This document shows, piece after piece, positions 14,468 to 14,468 of a stretch of 14,468 nt of DNA (its first letter is position 1; each line of letters opens with the position of its first letter). Below the pieces are notes generated by a model. It was not told the DNA's origin. It saw nothing but the letters and a program-made list of their open reading frames with translations, and did not search any database. Location of the stretch: NCBI RefSeq assembly GCF_938045625.1, contig NZ_CALIAV010000017.1, forward strand, positions 1-14,468. The letters are read 5' to 3'. The DNA comes from an uncultured Campylobacter sp. (GTDB lineage Bacteria > Campylobacterota > Campylobacteria > Campylobacterales > Campylobacteraceae). The translations under genes were made by a program, and so were the position numbers.

Positions 14468-14468
14468 G

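Noticed and set aside
1..14468. Phase-variable homopolymer tracts, CRISPR arrays, insertion sequences and tRNA genes.
   Set aside because: No G or C run of eight or more, no regularly spaced repeats, no transposase-like ORF and no cloverleaf was noticed on reading both strands.

Overview
The window looks like a chromosomal segment of an Epsilonproteobacterium (Campylobacterota), most likely one of the moderate-GC Campylobacter species (the showae/rectus/curvus/gracilis kind). This rests on the gene order, the protein style and the constant recurrence of the hexamer AAATTT in genes and spacers. Base composition looks mid-40s percent G+C by eye, above C. jejuni. Exact species is not decidable from the sequence alone.

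Left part (about 1-7850, all minus strand): a tightly packed seven-gene run transcribed leftwards in the order ileS, a 35-residue membrane peptide, gatA, guaB, metX, xseB and a nitrilase-fold protein. Six of these junctions are either short overlaps or a 12-base gap, so translation is probably coupled along the run. It ends at a strong intrinsic terminator at 47-82. From memory, C. jejuni has the same order (Cj1061c to Cj1056c, with cinA-like Cj1062 divergent), but without metX between guaB and the xseB position. The run mixes translation (isoleucyl-tRNA synthetase, Asp/Glu-tRNA amidotransferase A), GMP synthesis, methionine synthesis and DNA repair. The terminal nitrilase-fold protein appears to have lost two of its three catalytic residues.

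Middle part: a divergent promoter region (7851-7971) leads rightwards into a CinA-like protein with an intact nicotinamide-nucleotide amidase domain and a poorly conserved N-terminal half. A 213-base spacer with hairpins, including a clear terminator for the leftward gene, separates it from a secreted single-domain rhodanese on the minus strand.

Right part: a three-gene ferric iron ABC importer operon (fbpA, fbpB, fbpC; 9822-13310, plus strand) with all five iron ligands known from C. jejuni cFbpA. It is preceded by a TATAAT -10 box and an AT-rich near-palindrome that could be a Fur site. Convergent to it is an unrecognised six-helix membrane protein (13388-13981, minus). Its upstream region holds a perfect 15-base inverted repeat. 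A 375-base spacer follows with a long-loop terminator, and the window ends in the C-terminus of another minus-strand gene. No tRNA, rRNA, CRISPR array or insertion sequence was seen. I found no new multi-gene system; the most unusual points are the degenerate nitrilase, the overlapping membrane micro-ORF, the metX insertion and the perfect inverted repeat.
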